Shown here: positions 35,307 to 45,722 of the stretch, in pieces | How positions within the stretch are numbered: position 1 is the first letter of the stretch | How the letters are laid out: each line of letters starts with the position of its first letter | DNA from: Streptomyces sp. DSM 15324 | GTDB taxonomy: Bacteria > Actinomycetota > Actinomycetes > Streptomycetales > Streptomycetaceae | Length of the DNA stretch: 64,000 nt | Assembly (NCBI RefSeq): GCF_001514285.1 | Contig: NZ_KQ949028.1 | Span: forward strand, 186,001-250,000 | Direction of reading: 5' to 3' | Program-made: the position numbers and the translations under genes | Notes under the pieces: model-generated | What the model saw: the letters and a program-made list of their open reading frames with translations, nothing else | The model's database searches: none | What the model was told of the DNA's origin: nothing

Positions 35307-36262
35307 ATGGACGTGATCGAGACGACGACCAGGAGCGGACCGGTGCCTCAACTACGGGCCGAAGAGAAGAAGAGGATCACGCCGAAACGTCCGCGCGACT
35401 ATGTCGCCTGGGCCGTCGCCATCGCGATCGTCGGCGGCCTGGTGTGGACCGCGGTGACGAACGAGCACTACCGCTGGCCCGTGGTGTTCAGCTACTTCAC
35501 CACGCAGACCATCCTCGACGGCCTGCTGGTCACGCTGCTGCTGACCGCGGCGAGCATGGGTCTGGGCACGCTGCTGGGACTGGTGCTGGCGGTGATGCGC
35601 ATGTCGCACCAGCGGCCCGTGTCCGGGCTGGCCCAGCTCTACATCACCTTCTTCCGCGGCACCCCGGTGCTCGTGCAGCTGGTCTTCTGGTTCAACATCG
35701 CGGCGCTGTACCCGAATCTCTCGATCGGCGTCCCGTTCACCGACATCTCCACGCCGGTGAACGTGAACGCGATCATGACGCCGATGACCGCGGCCATCGT
35801 GGGGCTGACGCTCAACCAGGCCGCCTACATGTCCGAGATCATCCGCGGCGGGTTCGCCTCGGTCAGCCGCGGACAGCATGAGGCCGCAGAGTCACTGGGC
35901 ATGTCGGGTTTCACCAAGCTCCGCCACGTGATCATCCCGCAGACGATGCCGGCGATCATCCCCGCCACCGGCAACCAGGTGATCGGCATGCTCAAGGAGA
36001 CGTCGCTGGTGAGCGTGCTCGGCGTCGCCGACCTGCTGCAGAGCGCCCAGGCGATCTACGCCCGCACCTACCAGACGATCCCGCTGCTGATCGTGGCCAG
36101 CCTCTGGTACCTGATCATGACGCTGGCGCTGAGCGTGCCCCAGTCCATGATCGAACGCCGCTTCTCCCGCTCCACCCGGGCACGGCTGACCCCGGCCGCC
36201 ACCTCGGCCGAGCCCGGGACCGGGGCCGGCCAACTCGTTCCCCCTACGAGGGAGTCGCTACT

Positions 36263-36266
<4 letters not shown>
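35307..36266 (+). CDS. ABC transporter permease (HisM/GlnP type)
   Basis: 319 residues with about five to six membrane helices after a polar N-terminus. The cytoplasmic EAA loop [20 protein letters not shown] contacts the ATPase. [16 protein letters not shown] is typical of polar amino acid permeases. It starts eight bases after the binding protein stop and its TGA overlaps the ATPase GTG (GTGA). Confidence 0.92.
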
Positions 36267-37030
<764 letters not shown>

Positions 37031-37253
37031 AAGCGGCTGGACACGCGGAAGCGGCCGTGCCGACAAGCGTGGAGAAGGCGCCGGCCGACCGCGGGTGACG
37101 CAACGCCCTCCCGCCCGTCCGCGTCCTCAACACCCCCAATACGACGTCGAACTCGCCCTCGCCGGCGTCAGCGCCCCCGCCATCTCTCAGTCCGCGAACT
37201 CCGGGCGGTGCCCGGTCACCCCCCACTTCGAAACTCCCCGCTAAGGACCCGAC

Positions 37254-38534
37254 ATGAAGACGATTCCCTACTGGATAGAAACCGCCGGGGCGTTTCCCGA
37301 CCGATCAGGCAAGCCGCTGACCGAGGACACCGACCTGGTGGTCGTCGGCGCCGGCCTGACGGGTCTGTCCACCGCCCTCCACTCCGCCCGCAAAGGCGCC
37401 CGCGTCACCCTCGTCGAGAAGGGCCAGATCGGCTCCGGTGCCTCCGCGCGCAACGGCGGCATGGCCAACCTGGGCTTCACGATCGGCGTGGGCCAGGCCA
37501 TCCGCCGGTACGGACTGGAGCGGGCCCGCGAGATCTACAACTCCTACGGCGAGGCCGTGGACACCGTCGAGCGGATCGTGAAAGAGGAGTCCATCGACTG
37601 CCAGTTCCGCCGCGTCGGACGCCTGGGCGTCGCGTCCCGCCCCGCGCACTTCGAGAGCAAGAAGGCCCAACAGCGCGACCTGGCCAAGCACTTCGGACAC
37701 GAGACCACTCTGGTCGGCAAGTCCGAGCTGCGTTCCGAGATCGGATCCGACGCCTACCACGGCGGCCTGCTCGACCCGTTCAGCGCCGCACTGCACGTCG
37801 GCCGCTTCGTGCGCGGCATGGCCGAGGCGTGCGAGCGCGCCGGTGTCGAGATCCACGAGCGCAACGCGGCCATCGGCGTGCGCCGTACCGCCGCGGGCCG
37901 GTTCGAGGTCAGCACCGAGCGCGGTGTGATCCGCGCCGGGCAGGTCATGATGGCCACCGACGCCTACACCGACAAGAACTTCCCGTGGCTGCGCCGCCGG
38001 CAGGTCTGCCTGGGCAGCTTCATCATCGTGACCGAGCCGCTCGGCGAGGACCTCGCCCGGGACATCATCCCGAAGGCCCGCCTCATCGTCGACTCCAACC
38101 AGGTCTGCCACTACTTCCGGCTCACCCCGGACAACCGGCTGCTGTTCGGCGGCCGCGCCCGCTTCGCACCCTCCGACCCCGCCTCGGACAAGAAGAGCGG
38201 GGCCGTCCTGTTCCGTGAGATGTGCGAGATCTTCCCCCAACTCGCCCGCACGAAGGTCGAGTACGTGTGGGGCGGCTCCGTCGGTTTCGCGATGGACCGC
38301 ATCGTGCACGCCGGGCAGACCGAGGACGGCGTCCACTACTCCATGGGATACGCGGGCCACGGCGTGCAGATGGCCACGCACATGGGGCAGGTCATGGCCG
38401 AGGTGCTGGACGGCCACCCCGAGGCCAGCCCGGTCCGCGACCTGGCCCCGCCCCGCATCCCCCTCTACAACGGCACTGCCTGGTTCCTGCCCTTCGCGGG
38501 CGCCTACTACAAGACGCTGGACCGCATCCGCTGA
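37254..38534 (+). CDS. FAD-dependent amine/amino-acid oxidase (PuuB/DadA type)
   Basis: 426 residues, DAO family. The N-terminal FAD motif VVGAGLTGLSTALHSARKGA and EKGQIGSGASARNGGMANLG are clear; the C-terminal GYAGHGVQMATHMGQVMAEV is the second FAD contact. Closest by layout to gamma-glutamylputrescine oxidase. It would convert an amine to an aldehyde that the next gene's dehydrogenase oxidises. AAGGA precedes the ATG. Directly follows the importer. Confidence 0.88.
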   Translation: MKTIPYWIETAGAFPDRSGKPLTEDTDLVVVGAGLTGLSTALHSARKGARVTLVEKGQIGSGASARNGGMANLGFTIGVGQAIRRYGLERAREIYNSYGEAVDTVERIVKEESIDCQFRRVGRLGVASRPAHFESKKAQQRDLAKHFGHETTLVGKSELRSEIGSDAYHGGLLDPFSAALHVGRFVRGMAEACERAGVEIHERNAAIGVRRTAAGRFEVSTERGVIRAGQVMMATDAYTDKNFPWLRRRQVCLGSFIIVTEPLGEDLARDIIPKARLIVDSNQVCHYFRLTPDNRLLFGGRARFAPSDPASDKKSGAVLFREMCEIFPQLARTKVEYVWGGSVGFAMDRIVHAGQTEDGVHYSMGYAGHGVQMATHMGQVMAEVLDGHPEASPVRDLAPPRIPLYNGTAWFLPFAGAYYKTLDRIR

Positions 38535-38577
38535 CCGGTCGGCAGCCCCTCACCACACATCCAAGGAGATACCCACG

Positions 38578-40029
38578 ATGACTGTCGTCCGTGATGTTCC
38601 CAAGCAGCTGTTCATCGGCGGTGGCTGGCAGGACGCCGAGTCCGGCCGGACCCTGTCCGTCGCCAACCCGGCCACCGGCGAGGAGCTGTGCCAGGTCGCC
38701 GACGCCTCTCCCGCGGACGGCCGGCGTGCCGTCGAGGCGGCGGTCGCCGCGCAGGCCGCCTGGGCCGCCACTCCGCCCCGGGTGCGCAGCGAGATCCTGC
38801 GCCGCGCCTACGACATCATCATCGCGCGCACCGAGGACCTCGCGCTGCTGATGACCCTGGAGATGGGCAAGCCCCTGGCCGAGGCGCGTGCCGAAGTCGC
38901 CTACGGCGCGGAGTTTTTCCGCTGGTTCTCCGAGGAGGCCGTCCGTATCGACGGCGGGCTGACCACCGCCCCCGACGGCAGGAACCGCCTGCTGGTCACC
39001 CGCCAGCCCGTGGGCCCCTGCCTGCTCATCACCCCCTGGAACTTTCCGCTGGCCATGGGCACCCGCAAGATCGGCCCCGCCATCGCCGCCGGCTGCACCA
39101 TCGTCCTCAAACCCGCCCCCCAGACCCCCCTGACCAGCCTCGCCCTCGCCGCGATCCTGAAGGAAGCCGGTCTGCCCGACGGCGTCCTCAACGTCGTCGT
39201 CACCACCGACGCCGCCGGCGTCGTCGAACCCCTCCTGCGCGGCGGGAAGATCCGCAAACTCTCCTTCACCGGCTCAACCCAGGTCGGCCGGATCCTGCTG
39301 GCCCAGTGCGCCGACACCGTCATCCGCACCTCGATGGAACTGGGCGGCAACGCCCCCCTCATCGTCTTCGACGACGCCGACCTCGACGTCGCCGTCGAAG
39401 GCACGATGGTGGCCAAGATGCGCAACATGGGCGAATCCTGCTGCGCAGCCAACCGCATCTACGTCCACACCTTTGTCGCCGAGGAGTTCGCCACCCGCCT
39501 CGCCGCCCGCATGGCCGCCCTGAAGGTCGGCGACGGCACCGAACCCGGCACCGACGTCGGCCCCCTCATCGACAACGCCGGCCGCAGCAAGGCCCACGAC
39601 CTGGTGCGGGACGCCGTCAAGCGCGGCGCCACCGTCCTGACCGGCGGTGAACTCCCCGAGGGACCGGGCTGCTTCTACCCGCCCACCGTCCTCACTGGCA
39701 TCGCCCCCGACTCGGCGATCATCGACACCGAGATCTTCGGCCCGGTCGCCGCGATCCGTACCTTCGAGACCGAGGACGAGGCCGTCACCGCCGCCAACGA
39801 CACCGAATTCGGCCTGGCCGCCTACCTGTTCACCCAGAACCTCGACCGCGCCCTGCGCGTCAGCGAACGTCTCGAAAGCGGCATGATCGGCCTGAACACC
39901 GGACTGGTCTCCAACCCGGCCGCGCCCTTCGGCGGGGTCAAGCAGTCCGGCCTGGGCCGCGAAGGCGGACGCGTCGGCATCGACGAGTTCCTGGAGTACA
40001 AGTACATAGCCGTACCCGTCGGAGCCTGA
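38578..40029 (+). CDS. NAD(P)-dependent succinate-semialdehyde/aldehyde dehydrogenase
   Basis: 483 residues. Catalytic C288 is in GESCCAANR and general base E254 in MELGGNAP; the cofactor loop is SFTGSTQVGR and PWNFPLAMGTRKIGPAIAAG is the GabD-type signature. AAGGAG precedes ATG 38578; the longer open frame upstream is a shadow of the oxidase gene. It probably takes the aldehyde made by the amine oxidase, or succinate semialdehyde from the aminotransferase, to the acid. Confidence 0.92.
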   Translation: MTVVRDVPKQLFIGGGWQDAESGRTLSVANPATGEELCQVADASPADGRRAVEAAVAAQAAWAATPPRVRSEILRRAYDIIIARTEDLALLMTLEMGKPLAEARAEVAYGAEFFRWFSEEAVRIDGGLTTAPDGRNRLLVTRQPVGPCLLITPWNFPLAMGTRKIGPAIAAGCTIVLKPAPQTPLTSLALAAILKEAGLPDGVLNVVVTTDAAGVVEPLLRGGKIRKLSFTGSTQVGRILLAQCADTVIRTSMELGGNAPLIVFDDADLDVAVEGTMVAKMRNMGESCCAANRIYVHTFVAEEFATRLAARMAALKVGDGTEPGTDVGPLIDNAGRSKAHDLVRDAVKRGATVLTGGELPEGPGCFYPPTVLTGIAPDSAIIDTEIFGPVAAIRTFETEDEAVTAANDTEFGLAAYLFTQNLDRALRVSERLESGMIGLNTGLVSNPAAPFGGVKQSGLGREGGRVGIDEFLEYKYIAVPVGA

Positions 40030-40030
40030 C

Positions 40031-41014
40031 ATGCCCGAGCGACTCGTCGTCCTCTACCGCGGCAACCGGCCCCCAGCCACCGCACTCATCGAACGCCTCG
40101 CGGACACCGTCTACGCCACCGAGGAGGAACTGCCCTACCTCCTCCCCGGTGCCGACGCCCTCCTGGCCTGGGTCACCATCACCTCGGCCATCCGCGAGGC
40201 CTGGCCCGACAACCCGGACAAGGCGCCCCGCTGGGTCCACGCGGCCTCAGCGGGCGTGGACTCCTTCCTGTTCCCCGCCCTGGTGGACGATCCGGGCGTC
40301 GTCCTGACCAACGCCCGCGGGGTCTACGACCAGCCGACCGCCGAGTACGTCCTCGGCCTGATCCTCGCCCTCGCCAAGGACTTCCCCGGCACCTGGGAGC
40401 ACCAGCGGCGCCGCGAGTGGCGTCCGCGCCCCAGCGACAGCATCACCGGACGCACCGTGCTGGTCTGGGGGACGGGCCCGATCGGCCGGGCCATCGCCCG
40501 GCTGCTGCGCGCCGTCGGGATGCGGGTGTCCGGCGCGGGCCGCAAGGCCCGCACGGACGACCCCGACTTCGGCACGGTCCACGGTGCGTCGACCCTGCGC
40601 TCCGCCCTGACGGAAGCGGACTACGTCGTCCTGGCCGCGCCCCTCACCCAGGGCACCCGGGGAATGGTCGACGCCCCCGTGCTCGCCGCCATGAAGCCGG
40701 GGGCACGGCTGATCAACGTGGGCCGGGGCGGACTCGTCGACGAGGAGGCGCTCGTCGACCACCTCGCCGCCGGACGGCTCGGCGGCGCAGCCCTGGACGT
40801 GTTCGCCCAGGAACCGCTGCCTGCCGCATCACCCCTGTGGAACATGCCCGGTGTGATGATCTCCCCCCATACGGCGGGCGAGACCACCAGCGAGCGGGAG
40901 GCGCTCGTCGAGGTGTTCCTCGACAACCTCACCCGGCACCTCGAGGGCCGACCGCTGCGCAACGTGGTGGACAAGCGGCGCGGATACGTGGTCGACGGCA
41001 CGCACCCCGCCTGA
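40031..41014 (+). CDS. D-2-hydroxyacid dehydrogenase
   Basis: 327 residues. NAD motif GTGPIGRAIARLLRAVG (147-163); catalytic R232 (NVGRGGLVD), E261 (FAQEPLP) and H280 (ISPHTAGE). The start overlaps closely with the preceding gene (TGACATG), so they are co-translated. It interconverts a 2-oxo and a D-2-hydroxy acid; the substrate may be a side product of the pathway. Last gene of the importer/oxidase operon. Confidence 0.9.
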   Translation: MPERLVVLYRGNRPPATALIERLADTVYATEEELPYLLPGADALLAWVTITSAIREAWPDNPDKAPRWVHAASAGVDSFLFPALVDDPGVVLTNARGVYDQPTAEYVLGLILALAKDFPGTWEHQRRREWRPRPSDSITGRTVLVWGTGPIGRAIARLLRAVGMRVSGAGRKARTDDPDFGTVHGASTLRSALTEADYVVLAAPLTQGTRGMVDAPVLAAMKPGARLINVGRGGLVDEEALVDHLAAGRLGGAALDVFAQEPLPAASPLWNMPGVMISPHTAGETTSEREALVEVFLDNLTRHLEGRPLRNVVDKRRGYVVDGTHPA

Positions 41015-41088
41015 AGGCCAGCAGCACGGATGGGACCGGGCGGTAGCCGCCCGGTCCCATCGCCTCGTACCGCATCGCCGAGCTGGGT

Positions 41089-41442
41089 CTATGAAACGGT
41101 CAGGCAGATCTTGCGCACGGTTTCGACGGTTTTCCAGACACCGACGTAGCCCGGCTTCACGACAAAGCTGTCGCCTGCCCTGTAGACCACCGGCTCGCCG
41201 CCTTCCGGCGTGAGTTCGATGACGCCGGAAAGGATGTGGCAGAACTCGAAGAACTCGCCCTTGATCGAGTGCGTCTCGCCGGGGGTGGCTTCCCAGACAC
41301 CCGTTTTGACCGTTTCCCCGCGGGCGGCGTCCTGGGCCCACGTCTTGTAAGTCGGGTCACCGGAAATCAGGCGTTCCGGCTGCGGGCGGAAGGAGGGTCT
41401 GACGGCTGCCCGCGACGCTCTCGGCGCACGATGGACCGACAC
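41089..41442 (-). CDS. Cupin-domain (DUF861-like) protein
   Basis: About 117 residues. ERLISGDPTYKTWAQDAARG, WEATPGETHSIKGEFFEFCH and VYRAGDSFVVKPGYVGVWKT match small ureidoglycine-type (DUF861) cupins. Homologues begin a few residues before RPSFRPQPE. No ATG is there; the nearest in-frame start is the GTG at 41442. The 5' end adjoins IS256-type debris, which may have replaced the native start. Convergent with the hydroxyacid dehydrogenase. Confidence 0.65.
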   Translation of the reverse strand: MSVHRAPRASRAAVRPSFRPQPERLISGDPTYKTWAQDAARGETVKTGVWEATPGETHSIKGEFFEFCHILSGVIELTPEGGEPVVYRAGDSFVVKPGYVGVWKTVETVRKICLTVS

Positions 41443-41518
41443 GCCCGGGGTGGGCGCTACGCGGAAGTGCTGCATAGTCGGCCCACAGGCGTTGAGGCGG
41501 TGCTGCCCGGCCTGCGCC

Positions 41519-41998
41519 GGCGGCGTGAAACGTGTGACATCACAGGTCAGCGCGATGGCCAAGCACCTGGACGAGCAGGTCGCCGCGTTTCGTAACCGCC
41601 CCCTGGACGCCGGCCCCTACGCCTTCGTCTGGGTCGACGCACTCACGCAGAAGGTCCACGAGGGCGGCCGCATCACCAACGTCCACGCCCTGATCGCGGT
41701 CGGCGTCAATGCCGACGGGCACCGCGAGATCCTCGGCCTGGACGTTGCCACCGCCGAGGACGGCGCCGGCTGGCTCGCGTTTCTGCGCTCGCTCATCGCC
41801 GCTCGCTCATAGCCCGCGGCCTGTCCGGCGTCCAACTCGTCATCTCCGACGCCCACGTGGGCCTGGTACACGCGATCGGCGCCACCCTGTCCGGCGCGAG
41901 CTGGCAGCGATGCCGCACCCCCTACGCCCGCGCGCTGCTGAGCCGGGTGCCCAAGTCCGCCCAGCCATGGGTGGCCACCTTGCTGAGGACCGTCTTCA
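41519..41998 (+). pseudogene. IS256-type transposase fragment
   Basis: The plus strand gives SQVSAMAKHLDEQVAAFRNR, WVDALTQKVHEGGRITNVHA and GVNADGHREILGLDVATAED, then near 41810 a frameshift linked to a 14-base repeat of CGCTCATCGC-like sequence, and LSGVQLVISDAHVGLVHAIG with PKSAQPWVATLLRTVF. These are the central catalytic parts of IS256-family (mutator type) transposases. Both ends are missing and no inverted repeats were seen. Confidence 0.8.
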
Positions 41999-42150
41999 GA
42001 CCCGGTTGTCGGTTCTTCGAGCCGAGCGGGCGGCCGGGGCCGGGCCTGGTGGCTTTCGGTGCACCGGCTGGCGTGCCCGTCTTCGCCCACAGGTTCCTGA
42101 ACCCCCGCCTCACTCGGGCCGGGGTGAGCCTGCTCGGTTCCGCCGGCCGC
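41999..42150 (-). pseudogene. C-terminal transposase fragment of a second family
   Basis: On the minus strand GFRNLWAKTGTPAGAPKATR and PGPGRPLGSKNRQP match the arginine/proline-rich tail of a common Streptomyces IS701/IS1380-like transposase. It abuts the IS256-type fragment at about 41998 in the opposite orientation. Only about 45 residues remain. Confidence 0.5.
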
Positions 42151-42439
42151 TCACACGGCCGACGGAGGTCCCTTGCGAGCGGGCGAGTGAGGGGGAGCTG
42201 AGCATGTGCGGCCAGGACGAGCCAGGTCCAGCGGTCGGCCGCTTCCGAATCCCGCAGACGGGGCCTGGTCGAACCGAGCGTCTGCTTGAGCAGCCGAAAC
42301 GTGGGCCCGATGGCAGATCGAACGGGGACAACTCAAGAAGCTCATCCTCGCGCCGGCCCTGGACTCGGGCCGGTGGGCGGACGAGCAGGCCGAGGACCAA
42401 GGCGCGCCGCGACCAGATCGTCGAGGTGCTCGGCACGCA
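42151..42439. other. Junk between IS debris and the broken FAH gene
   Basis: No convincing gene. The plus strand at about 42310-42420 reads WQIERGQLKKLILAPALDSG in one frame without a start, probably another gene fragment. No inverted repeats or promoters stand out. Confidence 0.3.
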
Positions 42440-43032
42440 CCCCGGCGCCCGGCGCCCACGCCGCCCGGGGTACGGGTGAGGATCAGGTCGCCGGGCAGCA
42501 GCGTGATGACGGTGCTGATGTAGGCGATGGTGTCGGTCACGTCGAAGAGCAGGTCGGCGGTGTTGGACTTCTGCATGGTGTGGCCGTCGACGCTGCAGGA
42601 GATGTCCAGTCCCGAGGCGCCGGGCGGGAGTTCGTCGGGGGTGACCAGGACGGGTCCGACCGGGGTGGTGGCCTCGAAGGTCTTGCCTGAGAGGAACTCC
42701 CGGGTGCGGTGCTGCCAGTCCCGCACGGTGACGTCGTTGGCAACCGTGTATCCGGCCACGTGGGGGGTCGGGCGGCCCATCTCCCGGATGTGGGTGCCGT
42801 AGTTGAGGCCCAGGCAGACGATCTTGTTGGGGTGGGGGACGAGCGGGGCCGGTGAGGCCCCGGCCGGCTGCAGGCGCTCGCCGTCCGCGGCGGCCGCCCG
42901 TTCCTGCCAGTCGTCGCCGGTGGCGAGCAGCGCGCCGACGTCGGAGTGGGGCAGCAGGACGAGTTCGTCGCCTTCCTGCCGGGCGGCAGCGGTGTGGCGG
43001 CCGTCGGCGACGCGAACGGTGCTCAGTCTCAT
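42440..43032 (-). pseudogene. FAH-family hydrolase gene with deletions
   Basis: ATG 43032 starts MRLSTVRVADGRHTAAARQE and LVPHPNKIVCLGLNYGTHIR. Between HIREMGRPTP and HVAGYTVANDVTVRDWQ about fifty residues, including the metal-binding Glu pair, are missing in frame. The end TRTPGGVGAGR has R where G is expected and the last 25 or so residues are gone. It therefore cannot form an active site. The third FAH gene of the window (a fourth if the edge gene is one). Confidence 0.75.
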
Positions 43033-43044
43033 CGGGGTGTCCCC

Positions 43045-43715
43045 GTACGCCGTGGACGTGCAGCCCCGTGGCCTCGACGCCGAGTACGTCAGCGGCGGCG
43101 AGAGTCTGGGCCGGGTTCGCCGCCCGCTGCCGCTGGCCAAGGCGCTGGACGACGTGCTGCTCGCGTACGAGATGAACGGCGAGCCGCTTCCGTACGACCA
43201 CGGCCACCCGGTGCGGGTGCTCGTGCCCTCGTGGGAGGGGATCGCCTCGATCAAATGGGTCGGCGACATCGAGGTGTCGGCGCAGCCGCTGTACTCGCCG
43301 TGGAACACCCACCTTCTACCGGCTGTTCGGCCCCGCCCACCCGCAGGAGGGCAGTACGCCGCTCACCCGGCAGACGATCAAGAGCGCCTTCGAGCTCGCG
43401 AGCGGCGCGACGTTCCCGGCAGGGGAGAGCCAGGTGCTGCACGCCCGATCCTGGTCGGGTGCGGGCGCCGTCGTACGGGTCGACGTCAGCACCGACGGCG
43501 GTACGACATGGCGGCGGGCCCGACTGCACGAGCGGCCGCGTTCCGCCACCTGGACGCGCTGGTCCGTCCCCTGGACACCTGGTACGCCCGGCCCGACCCA
43601 TTTGCCGGCCCGCGCCACGGACACGGCGGGCCGCACCCAGCCGGACACCGCCGTGTTCCACACGCAGGGCCATCTGTTCGACGCGGTGGTACGCCACCCG
43701 GTGACCGTGGTCTGA
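43045..43715 (+). pseudogene. Sulfite oxidase-like molybdoenzyme, C-terminal fragment with frameshift
   Basis: DVQPRGLDAEYVSGGESLGR, AKALDDVLLAYEMNGEPLPY, DHGHPVRVLVPSWEGIASIK and DIEVSAQPLYSPWNT are the Mo-pterin domain end; after a one-base break near 43310 TFYRLFGPAHPQEGSTPLTR, SQVLHARSWSGAGAVVRVDV and HLFDAVVRHPVTVV give the dimerisation domain. The N-terminal half with the molybdenum Cys ligand is missing; the fragment begins just at the 5' end of the broken FAH gene. Dead gene. Confidence 0.75.
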
Positions 43716-43716
43716 C

Positions 43717-44055
43717 GTCGGCTACGACGTGATGCCCGGGCCCACCCAGCGCTTCCACGGGCGCGACGACTTCGCCGCCCTCATGTCCGCGGGCCGGTCC
43801 GGCCGGCACGAGCCCACGGTCGCGCACGTCGTGGGCCAGCCCCTGATCGAGTGGACCGACGGGCGGCCCCACCGGGAGGCCTACGCCACGGTGTGGCACG
43901 GGATGGCCACCCGCACGGCGGACGGGCGGCACCGGCCCGCGGACTGGACCGTGGTGGGGCTGGTCGAGGACGATCTCGAACACGAGGACGGCCGCTGGCT
44001 GATCAGCCGCCGCCACGTGGAGCCCGTCGCGGGACTCGTCGCGGCCGGCAGGGGG
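43717..44055 (+). pseudogene. SnoaL/NTF2-like protein fragment
   Basis: PTQRFHGRDDFAALMSAGRS, REAYATVWHGMATRTADGRH and WTVVGLVEDDLEHEDGRWLI then SRRHVEPVAG resemble the C-terminal half of an NTF2/SnoaL-like polyketide cyclase or dehydratase-type domain. There is no start with a ribosome site and the first strand is missing. It directly follows the sulfite oxidase fragment. Confidence 0.45.
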
Positions 44056-44070
44056 CCGGTGCAGCCCCCG

Positions 44071-44190
44071 TCAGTCGATCCCGGACCGTTCCCCGCCCGC
44101 CACGATCCACCGTCGGAAGCACAGGAACACGACCGGCAACGGCAGGATCGACACGGCCGCCGCCTTCACGGCCTGGGTGGACCGGGGGAG
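44071..44190 (-). pseudogene. ABC permease C-terminal fragment
   Basis: The minus strand ends AVKAAAVSILPLPVVFLCFR and RWIVAGGERSGID before TGA, resembling the last helix and tail of sugar-type ABC permeases (PVLVVFFLFQRHIVAG pattern). About 35 residues only. Opposite orientation to the SnoaL fragment, so the two come from separate loci. Confidence 0.4.
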
Positions 44191-44278
44191 ACCCGGATCG
44201 GCCGCTGTCCGGGGGCAGACGACCGGTACGTTGCCGGGGTGGTGTCCGTGGCCCGGTCCGGCTGGACGAGCCGCCGGA

Positions 44279-45262
44279 TCAGGAGTCGGCCCCTGCCTCG
44301 AGCGTCCCACGGACGTCGCGCCGAGGGGACGCAGGCCCCTCGGGGCCGTACCCGAGGCGGATCACCATCTGCGCTCGGGCGCTACCGGCATTCGTCGACG
44401 GTTCGAGCTGTCGGCGCAGGTCGGGCCATTCCAGTGCCTGGTGCAGAAGTGACGTCCGGACGCCGTGGACGGTGGCGACCAGCAGGACCCGCTGGAGGGC
44501 CTCACCCGCCCGCAGCCAGTCCGCCCGGCGATCGTGCGGGGTGGAGAGTACGGCGATCGAGGGCCGTTTCTCGAAGGTGAGGGCGGGCAACCCGCCGAGT
44601 GTCCGGTGAGCGGCGAAGTCCCTCATGGGGACGACTTCCCGGAAGTCCTGTGGGCCGAGCGCTTCGGGCGGCATACCGAGGCCGCTGACGTCCTCCGGCC
44701 GCACCCAGCGGCGGCTCTCCGCGGCACGGTCGTGATGGGTCGCGTTCCGGTGCTCCGCGTCGCGGGTGAGCCGGAGGAGGCGGTCGGTGTCCGCGGAGGA
44801 GAAGTGGCGCAGTACGGCCCCTTCGGCCTGGGCGGCTTCGGTGAGTCCCGTGACGACCGCCGAGGGCAGTGGCCGCTCGGAGAACGGGAACCGGCTGCTG
44901 TGCCGGCGCCAGACGGCGTCGTACAGACCAGGGAGGGTCCCCCGGGCAGGGCCGCCGATTCGTACGGCGGCGAGCAGGTCGGGCCGGTCGGGACAGGGCA
45001 GCAGCCGGGTCACCGGCTCCCAGCCGAAGTGCGTGATCGCCACCCTGAGGTTGAACACCGCGCAGCCGGCCGAAAGATGGAGGGCGCGGCCGAGCGGGTC
45101 CGTGTGGGGCAGTCCCCGGTCCGTGTTCGCGTAGATCCGCAGCGTGCGTGTCTCCGTGTCGAGCCGGAAGCGCCAGGGCTGGGTGTTGTGGATCGAGGGG
45201 GCTGTCACAGCGGCGGAGACCATCGTCTCCAGGGTCTGGACGTCGAGGGCGACGGAGGACAT
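44279..45262 (-). CDS. Acg-like nitroreductase-family protein
   Basis: 327 residues. The N-terminal APSIHNTQPWRFRLD is the FMN-binding signature, and the longer-than-usual two-lobed layout matches the Acg (Rv2032) group, which closes over the FMN. Mycobacterial Acg belongs to the dormancy regulon; reductase activity is often absent and FMN storage or stress roles are proposed. Start ATG 45262. It marks the left end of the dormancy-like block; a poor devR-like box lies about 105 bases upstream. Confidence 0.85.
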   Translation of the reverse strand: MSSVALDVQTLETMVSAAVTAPSIHNTQPWRFRLDTETRTLRIYANTDRGLPHTDPLGRALHLSAGCAVFNLRVAITHFGWEPVTRLLPCPDRPDLLAAVRIGGPARGTLPGLYDAVWRRHSSRFPFSERPLPSAVVTGLTEAAQAEGAVLRHFSSADTDRLLRLTRDAEHRNATHHDRAAESRRWVRPEDVSGLGMPPEALGPQDFREVVPMRDFAAHRTLGGLPALTFEKRPSIAVLSTPHDRRADWLRAGEALQRVLLVATVHGVRTSLLHQALEWPDLRRQLEPSTNAGSARAQMVIRLGYGPEGPASPRRDVRGTLEAGADS

Positions 45263-45394
45263 CGGGGCTCATCCCCTCACTCTGCGGAAAGGCGGCGCCG
45301 GCATCGGCGGTCGTCCCAGCGTTTCGTGCGGGGTGTCGTCGAGGCAGGGGCCGTCCGGCCCGTCGGGGGTTCCGATGGGCCCGTCTCTCACGTG

Positions 45395-45640
45395 GTGCGG
45401 GTCCGACCGACAGGTAGAGCTTCTTGCCGATCTCCCGGCTGGTGAGCCCCTCGCCGATCAGGTCCAGGATGCCTTCTCCCGTGGCGAGAGGCCCGCGAGT
45501 TCGGACGGCACGGCCGGGCTCTCCGCGGGCTCCGGGCGCAGCGAGCGCATCGGACGGGCCGTGGTCGCGGGGGCCGGCATCGACTGGCCCGAGGCCACCG
45601 TGCGGACCGCAGAGGAGAGGCCGGAGCCCTTGATCCGCTG
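45395..45640 (-). pseudogene. Broken DevR/NarL-type response regulator fragment
   Basis: On the minus strand GLSSAVRTVASGQSMPAPAT and SELAGLSPRE end the receiver and linker; after a one-frame break GILDLIGEGLTSREIGKKLY then LS is the LuxR helix-turn-helix, cut before the KTVKNYVS recognition end. This is the pattern of DevR/DosR-type regulators. The N-terminal receiver and the last 20 residues are gone. It sits between the nitroreductase and formate-lyase genes, among the sites such a protein would bind. Confidence 0.7.
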
Positions 45641-45701
45641 AGATCGTGCACGGCCGCTCGGGCACCCGGGTCCGCCCGGACCTCACGGGCGGCTGACGAA
45701 G

Positions 45702-45717
45702 TGGGCCGTACGGCCTT
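45702..45717 (+). promoter_or_regulatory. DevR-like box 1 for pfl
   Basis: GGCCGTACGGCC at 45704-45715 is a perfect 12-base palindrome. Its centre is 23 bases from the stronger box at 45723-45742, two helical turns apart. Confidence 0.6.
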
Positions 45718-45722
45718 TCGCC

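Noticed and set aside
45367-45382. DevR-like box GGGTTCCGATGGGCCC before the nitroreductase
   Set aside because: Only 9 of 16 consensus positions match without a gap, and the sequence overlaps the end of the broken regulator fragment.
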